Positions 1 to 9,210 are shown, numbered from the stretch's first letter. The stretch is 64,000 nt of DNA from Pseudoneobacillus sp042683745 (GCF_042683745.1 NZ_JBHUJX010000025.1:1-64000), one strand, 5' to 3'. The notes: generated by a model not told the origin, from the letters alone. Numbers and translations: made by a program.

Positions 1-126
1 TTTAATGGGCCAAGTCATCGAATGAAGGATTCAATTTTACAAAACAGATAATTTATGGGAGTTGGCAAGTCTTACATTTTTAATTGCCATTTAAAGCATT
101 TCCTACTTGCCAAAAACAATTACCTA

Positions 127-215
127 CGCCTATGGGTTCTCATGTGTCCCGCTAATCCCACAGGAGTCAAGCGACTTCCTCTCCAATCAACGGTTTAAGG
201 ATCAACAATAACGTT
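127..215. repeat. Diverged copy of a Bacillus dispersed repeat
   Basis: This stretch shares an ordered series of blocks with the repeat at 50752-50890: TGTCCCGCT, then CAGGAGTCAAGCG, then CTCCAATCAAC. It ends in TTTAACAGAACC, which resembles the usual end (TTTAACAGAGCC) of a G+C-rich repeat dispersed in many Bacillus genomes. It has no coding capacity. Only the right part seems to be kept. The identity with the second copy is read directly; the link to the known repeat family is from memory. Confidence 0.6.
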
Positions 216-236
216 TAACAGAACCAATTTAAAAAA

Positions 237-263
237 ATAAAACGCCTTCAATAGGCGTTTTAA
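237..263 (-). terminator. Intrinsic terminator of the hydrolase gene
   Basis: The stem AAAACGCC/GGCGTTTT (239-246 and 254-261) has a 7-nt loop and is followed on the minus strand by TTTATTTTTTT. It lies just downstream of the stop codon at 287. Confidence 0.85.
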
Positions 264-286
264 AAATTCATATTCAAACTATATTA

Positions 287-1348
287 TCAATGTTTATGAC
301 TGTTTTTATTTTGAACCCTCTTGATTAATTTATTAATTTCAGTAATGACTAAATCAGGTTCATCGATGGGAATATTATGACCACTGTTTTCAGCAACAAG
401 AATTTCGCTATCGGTTGACAAAGTGGCTAACCACTTTTGTTCCTTATTCCATAATTCTTGTAATGTTTTATTATCTTTCTCTGACAATCCTAATTCCGTA
501 AAATCTTCAGCTTTTCCTTTTGAAATCACTGTAATCGGAATATCACCTAACGTTTGGTTCTGCAATGCTTTAGCCAATTTTGGCTCTTCAAGAGTTTCAG
601 CTTTAATTGCATCATAATATTGAGGAGTCATCGTAATATTTACTGCTTCGTTTATCTCTTTTTCAGTATCATAATAACTTCCCAATATCGGTCCTTTGAA
701 AACTCTTAATAAACCAGAAGTCTTAAGGAATTTTAAGGTTCCTGTCGGAGCTGTACCAAAAGATTTTGGATCAAAGCCGGCGTTCTTAATTATTTTATCA
801 ATTTGTTTCAAAAAATTTTCACTTGGTGAGTCTAAAAACATCATTCCAAACATTTCACCTTTATACTCTTTTGCAAAAATCCTTGAGTACATTCCTCCAA
901 TGGAATGTGCTACAAAAATATATGGTCCCCCAATTTGAGCATTTTCTAGAGCTGTATGTAATTCTTTAGCAATATTTTCGCCAGTGCGTTTTGATACATG
1001 TTTCTCACTCCATCCATATCCCGCGCGGTCGTAGGTTACTACCGTGACATTTGAAGGCAATTGAGATACTACTTTTCGCCAATACATACTTGTAGCTCCT
1101 TGACCACTTTCAAAAACGATAGTTGGAGAACCACTGCCCTGTTTTAAAACATGAAGCTTACTCCCGCCCGCTTCAACAAGTGTACCTGGTACAGGATAAT
1201 TTTCCTCTACTTTACTCGAAGCAACTAATTCATTTATGAAACTACCAATTAAAAAAATGATTAATAGGCCAATAATTAAACAAAAACCTATAAATATTTT
1301 CATTAATATGCTAGTTTTCTTTCTCTTAACCTTTATTACGCTTTCCAA
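287..1348 (-). CDS. Membrane-anchored alpha/beta hydrolase
   Basis: A 353-residue protein with a basic N-terminus and one hydrophobic segment (about residues 15-40), followed by an extracellular alpha/beta hydrolase fold. The nucleophile elbow is AHSIGG (Ser near residue 148). A strand-ending SGQG lies near residue 80, and the catalytic His is probably in NSGHNIPIDEP near the C-terminus. The start is TTG at 1348, because AGGAGG lies 7 nt upstream and no ATG fits that spacing. The family includes esterases, lipases and peptidases, and the substrate cannot be read from the sequence. The gene stands alone with its own terminator at 237-263. It differs from the two hydrolases at 20.3 and 27.9 kb, which resemble each other more. 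Confidence 0.85.
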   Translation of the reverse strand: MESVIKVKRKKTSILMKIFIGFCLIIGLLIIFLIGSFINELVASSKVEENYPVPGTLVEAGGSKLHVLKQGSGSPTIVFESGQGATSMYWRKVVSQLPSNVTVVTYDRAGYGWSEKHVSKRTGENIAKELHTALENAQIGGPYIFVAHSIGGMYSRIFAKEYKGEMFGMMFLDSPSENFLKQIDKIIKNAGFDPKSFGTAPTGTLKFLKTSGLLRVFKGPILGSYYDTEKEINEAVNITMTPQYYDAIKAETLEEPKLAKALQNQTLGDIPITVISKGKAEDFTELGLSEKDNKTLQELWNKEQKWLATLSTDSEILVAENSGHNIPIDEPDLVITEINKLIKRVQNKNSHKH

Positions 1349-1491
1349 TCTTTTACCTCCTCATGTTCATAGAACAACCATACATATATCAGCATAAGGT
1401 AAAGATATTAAATGTTATTGAAATATTTCTTAATTTTTTCTTAAAACAAGGCTCTGTTTATTTCTAATGCTGATTTTTATATAGTAATTAG

Positions 1492-1550
1492 GGGAACCTT
1501 TATATGTTGAGGTTCCCCGCCCTCTTCAACAAATGCCACTTTTGTTGAAG
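1492..1550 (-). terminator. Tandem hairpins at the end of the YunG gene
   Basis: The first hairpin is CTTCAACAA/TTGTTGAAG (1524-1550) and includes the stop codon of the gene. The second is GGGGAACC/GGTTCCCC (1492-1499 and 1511-1518). Neither has a long T-run on the minus strand, so termination may be weak or may need both. Confidence 0.5.
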
Positions 1551-1903
1551 TAAGTATCTAAATTTATTAAGACTTTCTCTTTTAAATAATTATACTGTTT
1601 TTCATTAGTATCTTTATATGCTTCTTCTCTATTTGAGGGAATATCCATATATAAAATATTTTCTCTAAATTGAGATGCTGTAAAATCGTATCTCTTTTTA
1701 TTAATAATATTATAAAAATGCCATCCATCAGGCAATTTTGTTTTCTTTATTTCTCCACCTAATATATCATTTACAACTAATGTGGTTACTCCACATTGTC
1801 CTTTTGCAGGATTATCCTTACTCCATTTTGAACTTGATTCTAAAGACCAAGATTTAAACAATGCAACTATTAATTCCTCTATGTTTAACCTAATATTATC
1901 CAT
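1526..1903 (-). CDS. yunG: YunG family protein
   Basis: A 125-residue protein that I recognise as the YunG family of Bacillus. The block GQCGVTTLVVND near residue 36 and the following LGGEI and DGWHFYN segments are typical. The protein is small and soluble with no signal peptide. The Cys in GQCGVT and the His in WHFYN are the kind of residues that would be conserved in a papain-like fold, but no activity has been established to my knowledge. The start ATG at 1903 has GGAGAT about 5 nt upstream. It is a single gene, with hairpins overlapping its stop codon. The function is unknown. Confidence 0.75.
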   Translation of the reverse strand: MDNIRLNIEELIVALFKSWSLESSSKWSKDNPAKGQCGVTTLVVNDILGGEIKKTKLPDGWHFYNIINKKRYDFTASQFRENILYMDIPSNREEAYKDTNEKQYNYLKEKVLINLDTYFNKSGIC

Positions 1904-1968
1904 ATAAATCTCCTTACTTCTCGGATTAACTTACAATAATTATAATTCAAATTAAAAAAATATTCCCT

Positions 1969-2080
1969 GATAGTTAAATAAGCACAAAACAGCTAATTTA
2001 GATCAACGTAAACATGGATACGCATCTGTCAATTAGAATACAAATGAAGTCATTAGAAACTCTTTGAAATTATATTTAGT
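1969..2080 (+). pseudogene. Possible remnant of a GNAT acetyltransferase
   Basis: In one forward frame this noncoding stretch reads DQRKHGYASV, a stop, then TNEVIRNSLK. That resembles the acetyl-CoA-binding motif A region (R-x-x-G-Y-A) of GNAT enzymes. There is no start codon and a stop interrupts the frame, so it would be debris only. Chance similarity is quite possible. Confidence 0.25.
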
Positions 2081-2151
2081 GCTTTCATTGCTACTTCTTC
2101 AATAAAACTTTATCCAATATCAACACTATTCTTTAACAGAACTTAAAGCAA

Positions 2152-2188
2152 AAAAGGCTACTTGAGAATCATCTCTCATGTAGCCTTT
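2152..2188 (-). terminator. Intrinsic terminator of the LtaS-type gene
   Basis: A near-perfect 15-bp stem (2153-2167 and 2174-2188, one mismatch) with loop ATCATC. On the minus strand it is followed by TTTTTTGC. It lies directly after the stop codon at 2192. Confidence 0.9.
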
Positions 2189-2191
2189 AAC

Positions 2192-4141
2192 TTATTCATT
2201 AGCTTGTATATCTTTCGGATTATAATCGTATTTTGAACGATCTACTGGTGTAAAGTTTTTAGGAGTATAGAATCGTAATAAATCTCCATTTACAACTTTA
2301 TCTGAAAGGGCTAATTTGTTTTCTACGCTTTCTTGATATTTCTTCGCTTCTTCTACTTTGTCCATTTCTAACGGAAGTCCTGTTTTCGAATCATAGAATT
2401 TCCCATCAATAGAAGTGATCGTTGAGCTTACAAAATCACCATTTCTGAATGGAACAAGATCATCATGTTGCTTAGACAATAAATCTGTCCCAAATTGGAT
2501 ATACTCCTTTGTATCCGTACCGAGTAAGTGAAGCAAGGTTGGTAAAATATCGACTTGACCACCGTATTCGTGGTTTACTCCACCTTTCACACCAGGAACG
2601 CGAATAAATAATGGAACACGTTGTAATCCAGTACTTTCCATTGAGGTAATTTCTTTCCCCAATACTTGAGACATAGCTTTATTATGATTTTCGGAAATAC
2701 CATAATGGTCACCATACATGACAATAATCGAGCGATCATATAAACCAGATTCCTTCAAATAAACGAAGAATTGCTCTAATGCTTCGTCAGCATAACGAGC
2801 TGTTTGAAAATAGGAATCAACCGATTTATCACCTGTTGTATGTGGTCCAATGGTCGCATCAGCTTCATCAATTGGATAAGGAAAATGGTTCGAAACAGTA
2901 ATAAATTTCGTATAAAATGGCTCTGGCAATGTTTCTAATAGTGAAATGGATTGTTCATAGAAAGGCTTATCCTTTAAGCCATACTCCACCATTGCATTAT
3001 CGTCCATTTGATAAAAGTTTGAATCAAAAAAGTGATTAAAGCCGAATGATTTATAAATTTCATTACGATTCCAGAAGCTACCAGAATTCCCGTGGAATAC
3101 AGCAGAAGTATACCCCTGTTGTCCTAAAATAGCTGGAGCTGCTTGATACGTGTTTCTACCTTTCGTTGTAAAAGCAGAACCTTGCGGTAGCCCAAACAAT
3201 GAATTTTCCAACATAAATTCAGCATCGGATGTTTTACCTTGTGCTGTTTGATGGAAGAAATTATCAAAATAAAATGTATTTTTATCTTTAGTTAAAGAAT
3301 TTAAAAAAGGTGTGACTTCTTCTCCATTTAGCTTGTAATTAATAAGAAAATTTTGCATCGATTCTAAATGCAAATAAATTACATTCATCCCTTTTCCAGC
3401 ACCGAAGTAAGCTGGATTTGGATCAGCATAGTTTGATTTAGTGAAATTTACTACTTCTGTCGTGTCATTGCTATCAGCTAAAACCCTTTGTGCAGATGCT
3501 TTTGTACTTTGAACAGCATCATAAATTGTATAATTGTACATACCTAAATATTTCACAATATAGTTTCGATCAAATCCTCTAGTCAATAATTGAGGACGAT
3601 CGGTTTCTGCTAAAGCAAGATTTGCACTAGAAATAGCCAATGCAAAAAGAAGTACAGCAGCTACTTTTCTACGATTCATATCTTTCATTTCAATCTTTAC
3701 TTTTCGTGAAGCAAGTAATGTGATTAACAGTACGATATCTACGAAAAATAAAAAATCATAAGGTTTTAAAAGTGAAACAACACTACCACTTACATCACCA
3801 AAGTTTTGGGTCTGAGTTAATGTCGGTAATGTTATAAAATCATTAAAAAAGCGGTAATATAAAATATTGGCATATAACAGAAACGACATGAGAAAATCAA
3901 TGACAATCAGCCATATATATTTTTTTCTCCCCTTAAAAATGGAAGCAAAACCTAAAAACAAGATAGAAGATCCTAAAGGATTTAAAAATAATAGAAATTT
4001 TTGTAGTGAATTTTCAATACCCAAATTAAACTGGGTCAATTGAATAATATATGTTTTCATCCAAAGGAAAATGACTGCTAAGAAGAAAAAGCCAATGTAT
4101 TTATTAAAAGCGATTTGACTTTTTTGAATCATTTTATTCAT
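2192..4141 (-). CDS. ltaS: Lipoteichoic acid synthase-type phosphoglycerol transferase
   Basis: The protein has about 649 residues. About five membrane segments fill the first ~210 residues, followed by an extracellular sulfatase-fold domain. Residues expected at the manganese site are visible: Glu in LHLESMQNF, the nucleophile Thr in AQGKTSDAEF, and Asp-His in YGDHYG. The family polymerises glycerol phosphate from phosphatidylglycerol onto the lipoteichoic acid anchor outside the membrane. Bacilli carry several paralogues (LtaS, YfnI, YqgS, YvgJ), and which one this is cannot be decided here. I prefer the ATG at 4141, because the AGAAGG box touches the ATG at 4153 and leaves no spacing for it. 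The gene is monocistronic with a strong terminator at 2152-2188. Confidence 0.9.
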   Translation of the reverse strand: MNKMIQKSQIAFNKYIGFFFLAVIFLWMKTYIIQLTQFNLGIENSLQKFLLFLNPLGSSILFLGFASIFKGRKKYIWLIVIDFLMSFLLYANILYYRFFNDFITLPTLTQTQNFGDVSGSVVSLLKPYDFLFFVDIVLLITLLASRKVKIEMKDMNRRKVAAVLLFALAISSANLALAETDRPQLLTRGFDRNYIVKYLGMYNYTIYDAVQSTKASAQRVLADSNDTTEVVNFTKSNYADPNPAYFGAGKGMNVIYLHLESMQNFLINYKLNGEEVTPFLNSLTKDKNTFYFDNFFHQTAQGKTSDAEFMLENSLFGLPQGSAFTTKGRNTYQAAPAILGQQGYTSAVFHGNSGSFWNRNEIYKSFGFNHFFDSNFYQMDDNAMVEYGLKDKPFYEQSISLLETLPEPFYTKFITVSNHFPYPIDEADATIGPHTTGDKSVDSYFQTARYADEALEQFFVYLKESGLYDRSIIVMYGDHYGISENHNKAMSQVLGKEITSMESTGLQRVPLFIRVPGVKGGVNHEYGGQVDILPTLLHLLGTDTKEYIQFGTDLLSKQHDDLVPFRNGDFVSSTITSIDGKFYDSKTGLPLEMDKVEEAKKYQESVENKLALSDKVVNGDLLRFYTPKNFTPVDRSKYDYNPKDIQANE

Positions 4142-4346
4142 TTTTTGCACCATCCTTCTAGTACATTATTGCATATTTTTAAATGTATTTTAATACGAAA
4201 TTCGAACCAATTAATCTTTTTTCTATTATAAATGTAAAATATGAACAAACTATGAACATATTTAAAAATAAATTTATTACTAACACAAGAACATTATTAT
4301 AGACCTTTTTCGTTAAATGTCAATAGTACTTAGTAAGTCCAATGAA

Positions 4347-4375
4347 AAGTCGACTAATTCATCATTAGCCGACTT
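4347..4375 (-). terminator. Terminator of the metallophosphoesterase gene
   Basis: The 12-bp stem AAGTCGACTAAT/ATTAGCCGACTT (one G-U pair) has loop TCATC. It is followed on the minus strand by TTTTC. It lies 16 nt after the stop codon of the gene at 4391. Confidence 0.7.
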
Positions 4376-4390
4376 AACGTTGATACTCCA

Positions 4391-5194
4391 TTAAATTTTA
4401 TGAAAAGTAATTTCAGGTCGGCTTCCGATACGGATATTGACTCCCGTTTGCCCCAAACCTTCGCTAATATAAAATGGTTTACCATCATGATAATGAAGAC
4501 CCTTAATCATTTTCATACGCACAAGCTTGCCCATTTTGATCAGATGATAAGGTTTTGGCCAGTGAATTTGACCACCATGAAAATGACCGGATAATAAATA
4601 ATCAAATGGCACATTCTTCATTCGTAGTACAACATTAGGATCATGAGTCAGCACTAAGTTGTAGCCGCTTGGGAGTCCTTGATAAGCCATTTTAATATTG
4701 CTACGTTTAGTGCTATAATCATCAATTCCGATGATGTTCAAATTATCCTCGCCAACTTTTACCGTTACATGCTCGTTTTGCATCGTTTTACAGCCATTTT
4801 CTTCTAGTGTTCTTTTCAAAGATTCAAAGTTTTTCCCTTTTAAGACATAATCATGATTACCGAATACCGCATACATTCCATACTTTGGATTGATTTTTTC
4901 CAACACTTGAAGATAGCCTTCCAATTTCGGTATGCTTCGTTTTCGATCAAGAAAATCTCCAGTAAGAGCAATTAAATCAACTTGTTGGTTTGAGATTTTT
5001 TTATATAATTCATTTGGACTGATTGAAATATTCTCCAAATGTAAATCAGAAAGATGAAGTATATTAAGCGAAACTTGATCGTTATTTTTTGAGACGGAAA
5101 TTGTATTTATAGTTACATCTTTTGTGTTTTCATTTGCTTTTTTAAAAAGAATGATCAATAAGATGCTTATTAGTAGAATAATAGAGATAGTCAA
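4391..5194 (-). CDS. Membrane-anchored metallophosphoesterase (YkuE/YaeI-like)
   Basis: A 267-residue protein with one N-terminal hydrophobic segment (about residues 2-17) and a calcineurin-like phosphoesterase domain. The metal-binding motifs are in order: DLHLE (D-x-H), GDFLD, GNHD, LTHDPN and GHFHGGQ. The set is complete, so the enzyme should be active with two metal ions. Relatives such as Escherichia coli YaeI act on phosphodiesters or UDP-sugar lipids at the membrane; the substrate here is unknown. The start is TTG at 5194 with GGGAGGGG upstream. It lies next to the lipoteichoic acid synthase gene and on the same strand, but separate terminators argue against one operon. Confidence 0.85.
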   Translation of the reverse strand: MTISIILLISILLIILFKKANENTKDVTINTISVSKNNDQVSLNILHLSDLHLENISISPNELYKKISNQQVDLIALTGDFLDRKRSIPKLEGYLQVLEKINPKYGMYAVFGNHDYVLKGKNFESLKRTLEENGCKTMQNEHVTVKVGEDNLNIIGIDDYSTKRSNIKMAYQGLPSGYNLVLTHDPNVVLRMKNVPFDYLLSGHFHGGQIHWPKPYHLIKMGKLVRMKMIKGLHYHDGKPFYISEGLGQTGVNIRIGSRPEITFHKI

Positions 5195-5265
5195 TGAAAT
5201 ATCCCCTCCCCTTTCAAGTATAGAAAGGATGAGGGGATAGTCCTAGTGGTAGTTATAGGAAATGA

Positions 5266-5811
5266 TTACGATAGATGATTGTACCTCTTAACCAAGCTCT
5301 TTTTTGACATCATTAAATAAACAGATTGATGTTTTTTTAAGTTATCAAAGGAAAATTTTGGGTTAGATAACAAAAAGATAGGAATATGAGAGATTTTTTT
5401 GTATATGGAATATAGTTTATTATTCGGCTTAACACAGTCAAACCCTAAAGGTCGGAATCCCTTATTAATAAGAGTAATTCCGATGATTCCTTTGATGTCA
5501 GCTTCTTTTGGGTGGTTAAAAATATATTCAGCTAGAAGAGGCATTGACTCTAACACCCTACGGTAAACACCTCTTCCTTTTGCTAGTTCATTCTTTTTAT
5601 TAGAAAATTCCCGCAATAATTTTACATTGTGTAAATGAATTTTTAATAAGAGATCATTTTTGCAAATCATCATTCCATCTGACAACAATACATCTTTTCC
5701 CTTATATCTCGTTAATCTAACTCGGAAAACTCCATTTCGCTTTAATCGAGTGAGGGAAAAATAGAAAGGATCAAAAACATTCCAAATGAATAAAAATATT
5801 CCACGTATCAT
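5266..5811 (-). CDS. YkoP-like protein
   Basis: A 181-residue basic protein, probably soluble or peripheral. It resembles Bacillus YkoP and the YkoP-like domain often found fused C-terminally to polysaccharide deacetylases. Blocks that suggest this are DPFYFSLTRLKRNG near the start, LHNVKLLREFS in the middle and GITLINKGFRPLGF further on. The start ATG at 5811 has AAAGGAG 6 nt upstream. No catalytic motif was recognised. Downstream is the metallophosphoesterase (71 nt away), so cotranscription is possible. The function is unknown, and the assignment is by recalled similarity only. Confidence 0.6.
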   Translation of the reverse strand: MIRGIFLFIWNVFDPFYFSLTRLKRNGVFRVRLTRYKGKDVLLSDGMMICKNDLLLKIHLHNVKLLREFSNKKNELAKGRGVYRRVLESMPLLAEYIFNHPKEADIKGIIGITLINKGFRPLGFDCVKPNNKLYSIYKKISHIPIFLLSNPKFSFDNLKKHQSVYLMMSKKSLVKRYNHLS

Positions 5812-5835
5812 CTTTTTCTCCTTTCATTAACATTA

Positions 5836-5985
5836 TCCCAACTTAACGGGCAGTAAGACCCCCACCTCAAGATTCTGGGAGAACAAAGAAGGTAGATAGG
5901 GTTCATCTGCCCGTAAAGGTCCGATTGGTTCAACTAACCATCAGTGGGGATGAAGTGAATCCCCACTGATGAAGTTTCACTTTAT
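5836..5985. repeat. Palindromic intergenic element
   Basis: A 150-bp noncoding unit with two nested structures. One is ACGGGCAG (5846-5853) paired with CTGCCCGT (5907-5914). The other is a perfect 12-bp hairpin ATCAGTGGGGAT/ATCCCCACTGAT (5940-5951 and 5959-5970). It is G+C-richer than its surroundings. The form resembles repeats of Bacillus genomes thought to derive from IS200/IS605-type ends. No transposase or TnpB lies nearby. The 12-bp hairpin could also end transcripts from the gene at 6063-8111. Confidence 0.6.
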
Positions 5986-6062
5986 TATTAGGATGATAAA
6001 TTTCAACCCTTTTTAGAAATGGAAATGAATGGATTAAAAAATGGAATTATTTTTTTGATTAA

Positions 6063-8111
6063 CTATTGCATGATTTTTTGCATTTGAAAGGATGAAACCC
6101 ATTCTGTTAGTTCTTCTAATTTAAGCGGTTTAGCAAAATAATAGCCTTGTATCGACAAATTTTCTGGCATTGAAGATAAGAATTGATATTGTTCATCTGT
6201 TTCAACACCTTCAATGATGATGTTTAAATTTAAAGAAAAACATAATGTAATGATAGCCTTCATGATGGCAGAGTCCTTTTCCGATTCAGGAATTCCATCA
6301 ACAAAGGATTTATCAATTTTTAATGTAGAAATGGGCAGACGCTTTAAATAAGATAAGGATGATACACCTGTTCCAAAATCATCTAATGCTACTGAAAAGC
6401 CATCTTTTCGAATTTCATGTACTGATTTAATGGCACTTTCGATATTGCTGACGACACTTGTCTCTGTTATTTCTAATTCTAAATATTTACTTTCAATACC
6501 ATACTTTTCAACACTAAACTTGATTTTTTCTTTTAATCTAGAAGTGGTTATATAAGGACCTGGTATATTTACTGCTACTTGCCAAATGGGAAGTCCATTC
6601 TTAAATCGATTCGAAATCGTTTGACAAGCTTGATCAATGACCCAATCTGTCACATCAAACATCTTCCCATTCTGTTCCAAAATCGGAATAAAAATAGCCG
6701 GGGACAAAAATCCATAAACAGAATGATTCCATCTTAATAATGCTTCTAGACCAATAATTTCTCTTTCTTTTGCACTTACTTTAGGCTGATAAACAAGAAA
6801 TAACTCCCCGTTATTCATCCCACGTTCAATATCCTCTGCAATTTGCCGCTCAAACGTATACGTGTGAAAGGCAGGATCATATTCGATCACTTCATGATTA
6901 TATGTGATAGATGGATGTTGCAATACTGCATTTGCATTTGAAAATAATTGATTCGCTCTTTCCTCATTCTCAGCCGAAGAAATAGCACAAACAGTTTCGA
7001 TTATTATACGATGATCCTTAATAACAATTGGCTTTGTTAATATAGATGCAACTCTCTCTACAGCTGTTTTCAATTCAGCTATTTCCTTTTGTTCCGATGT
7101 AACAAGTGCAAATTGGTTTCCTTCAACACGAAATAATTGTGATGTCACAGGTTTTAATCGAAGTAAAAGTTCCCCAACCGTACGAATGATGTCATCCCCA
7201 AATTCATAACCAAAGTCACTATTCCATTTTTCTAAACCATGTATATGCAATATAGCCAAAGAACTTGAAGAGGAAGACATAAGTATGTTCTCAAATTGTC
7301 TACGATTAGAAAGCTTCGTTAACGCATCAAAATAATTCAATCGATAATCAACATATTTATCTAACACACTTGATAATCCGGATAATCCAAGTAGTATCGT
7401 TATACCGACAGTGACTCCTGTTACAAGCAAGGTCATATCCATATTATGCATATGGCCCATCACTTGCACTGTATTTGGATTTACATAAAATACGATTGCA
7501 GCCATTCCAGTATAGTGCATACTTGCAACTGCACCACCCATTACAATAGCAGTTATTCCTTTAAACAGCCGATTTGTCATATATCGTTGCATCTTGGAGA
7601 AAATAAATAGAGCAACGAGGGAAACTAAAATTGCAATGAAAATGGATGAAGCAAAAATCCAAGGCTTATAAACATAATCCGCCTCCATCTGCATTGCAGC
7701 CATCCCCAAATAGTGCATGATCGAAATACCGAGACCCATTATGATTCCTGCAAAAATATAAGTTCCATTAAACCTATTCGTACGATTAGCAATAAAAAAA
7801 GCGATAAAAGAAGCAAGGATTGCTGGAATAACGGATAAAATGGTAAGAAGTGGGTCATATTTCATGTTTACTGGAAGCATAAATGCACTCATTCCAATAA
7901 AATGCATAGACCAAATACCAAATCCCATTGCAATCGAGGCAAGAGCTAACCAAAAGTTGCGATGAAAAAAACTATTCTGCTGTATTCTTTCATTCATAGA
8001 AAGAGCTGTATACGAGGCACAACAAGCAATAAAAATAGAAAGGAGAACAATAGAAGGAGAAAATTCACCTTGTAAAATTGTTACATCAGCTGATTCAGGT
8101 ATAGAAAACAA
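6063..8111 (-). CDS. MHYT-GGDEF-EAL cyclic-di-GMP protein, probably a phosphodiesterase
   Basis: The first ~245 residues form a seven-helix MHYT sensor with three signature motifs: MHFIGMSAF, MHYLGMAAM and MHYTGMAAI. These are thought to bind a metal such as copper and sense O2, CO or NO. A GGDEF-like domain follows (about 262-415), but its signature reads EGNQF, so diguanylate cyclase activity is unlikely. The EAL domain (about 430-680) keeps EALLRW, the Asn of VAVNIPG, ELEITET, DDFGTG, LKIDKSF, IIEGVET and QGYYFAKP. It should therefore hydrolyse cyclic-di-GMP at the membrane. The frame opens with GTG at 8120, but AGAGGTGG sits almost on it; TTG at 8111 has a better spacing. The gene is monocistronic. 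Confidence 0.9.
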   Translation of the reverse strand: MFSIPESADVTILQGEFSPSIVLLSIFIACCASYTALSMNERIQQNSFFHRNFWLALASIAMGFGIWSMHFIGMSAFMLPVNMKYDPLLTILSVIPAILASFIAFFIANRTNRFNGTYIFAGIIMGLGISIMHYLGMAAMQMEADYVYKPWIFASSIFIAILVSLVALFIFSKMQRYMTNRLFKGITAIVMGGAVASMHYTGMAAIVFYVNPNTVQVMGHMHNMDMTLLVTGVTVGITILLGLSGLSSVLDKYVDYRLNYFDALTKLSNRRQFENILMSSSSSSLAILHIHGLEKWNSDFGYEFGDDIIRTVGELLLRLKPVTSQLFRVEGNQFALVTSEQKEIAELKTAVERVASILTKPIVIKDHRIIIETVCAISSAENEERANQLFSNANAVLQHPSITYNHEVIEYDPAFHTYTFERQIAEDIERGMNNGELFLVYQPKVSAKEREIIGLEALLRWNHSVYGFLSPAIFIPILEQNGKMFDVTDWVIDQACQTISNRFKNGLPIWQVAVNIPGPYITTSRLKEKIKFSVEKYGIESKYLELEITETSVVSNIESAIKSVHEIRKDGFSVALDDFGTGVSSLSYLKRLPISTLKIDKSFVDGIPESEKDSAIMKAIITLCFSLNLNIIIEGVETDEQYQFLSSMPENLSIQGYYFAKPLKLEELTEWVSSFQMQKIMQ

Positions 8112-8253
8112 AAACTCCACCTCTTACATAAAATAGACATATTAAATAGAATTATATTTTATAGTAAATTACGTATTCTTCAAGTAATATCGACAAAAAA
8201 ATGATTTGTTCCAATGGAAAAAAAAGGCTGGATCGATTGTTCACAAAAAAAAA

Positions 8254-8280
8254 CACCACCAATAACAAGTATTAGTGGTG
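8254..8280 (-). terminator. Terminator of the stalk-domain protein gene
   Basis: A 10-bp stem CACCACCAAT/ATTAGTGGTG with one G-U pair and a 7-nt loop. It is followed on the minus strand by TGTTTTTTTTT. It lies downstream of the stop codon at 8296. Confidence 0.9.
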
Positions 8281-8295
8281 GTTGATTTCACATTA

Positions 8296-9210
8296 TTACT
8301 CATTTAACAAGTCTAAAAGTTCTTCTGAAACATACGTTTTTCCATTCTTTATTTCAGGTGCGACATCAAAATATCGAAGACTACGATTATATCCATAGTC
8401 GTTCTTCTCAATTGTAACTAGAAAGGAACGATTTTGTTTGCTTACCATGACACTAGATGTTTTTTTCTGCCACTCCACTTTGTATCCTAAATGTTCTGCC
8501 ACTTTTCTTAGAGGAATCATTTTTGTATTATTTTTCAAGTAATGATCTTCATTTATTATCTGCTGTAATTCAATAGATAATGGATTATCTAAGACAATGA
8601 TCTTCTTAGGTGTTGTTTGGGCTGGAATACTTCTAGTTGAAATATCGTAAAATACGATCAGTTCTTTTCCTTTTAGTTCGTTCTCTGTTACTTTTTCCCC
8701 TTTTTCATCTTCAAGAATCGTTTCCTTAGAAATATGTAATTTAAGTGTTGCATCGAGACTTGTTAAATCATCGTTAAACTTTGAAATTTTCACTTGCCCC
8801 ATAACCTCTTCCTCTACAATTACAATATCTGGTGTAATCATCGGCGGATAGATCAATGGCATTGGCTTATTTTTAGCATAGTAAACATCTACCTTTAGAC
8901 CGTTTTTCAATTTGTCTTTTTGCATCCCATTTCCTTTTATACTATTAAGTATGAGAACTTCATCTGTCATAGGAAACACCATCGTATTATTAGTGCTCTT
9001 ATCCTCCACAACCAATGATAATTTATCTTTCATTTGGTTAATATTTGTAATGACTCCAGAAAATTTTATGAATCTTGAAGAATCAATTTGCTCTGTTGGT
9101 TGTGTCATTTCTACCTCTGATTTGTTTATAGGAGTTTGTCCGATTGCCATTGCTGATGTCCCACTCCATACTAAACCCGTTATTAAAGCTGCTGTTACGA
9201 ATACTTTCAT
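8296..9210 (-). CDS. Secreted protein with copper-amine-oxidase-like stalk domain
   Basis: A 304-residue protein with a cleavable-looking signal peptide (MKVFVTAALITGLVWSG, with Ala-rich AMA following). The C-terminal ~85 residues match the copper amine oxidase N-terminal 'stalk' domain: MIPLRKVAEHLGYKVEWQ, then VMVSKQNRSF and TYVSEELLDLL. Despite its name this domain is a surface or binding module in Firmicutes, not an enzyme. The middle part contains two beta-rich OB-like stretches (residues ~45-120 and ~125-200) that I do not recognise. The start ATG at 9210 has GGAAGG upstream. It is divergent from the GH18 gene, and a joint role at the cell surface is only inference. Confidence 0.75.
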   Translation of the reverse strand: MKVFVTAALITGLVWSGTSAMAIGQTPINKSEVEMTQPTEQIDSSRFIKFSGVITNINQMKDKLSLVVEDKSTNNTMVFPMTDEVLILNSIKGNGMQKDKLKNGLKVDVYYAKNKPMPLIYPPMITPDIVIVEEEVMGQVKISKFNDDLTSLDATLKLHISKETILEDEKGEKVTENELKGKELIVFYDISTRSIPAQTTPKKIIVLDNPLSIELQQIINEDHYLKNNTKMIPLRKVAEHLGYKVEWQKKTSSVMVSKQNRSFLVTIEKNDYGYNRSLRYFDVAPEIKNGKTYVSEELLDLLNE

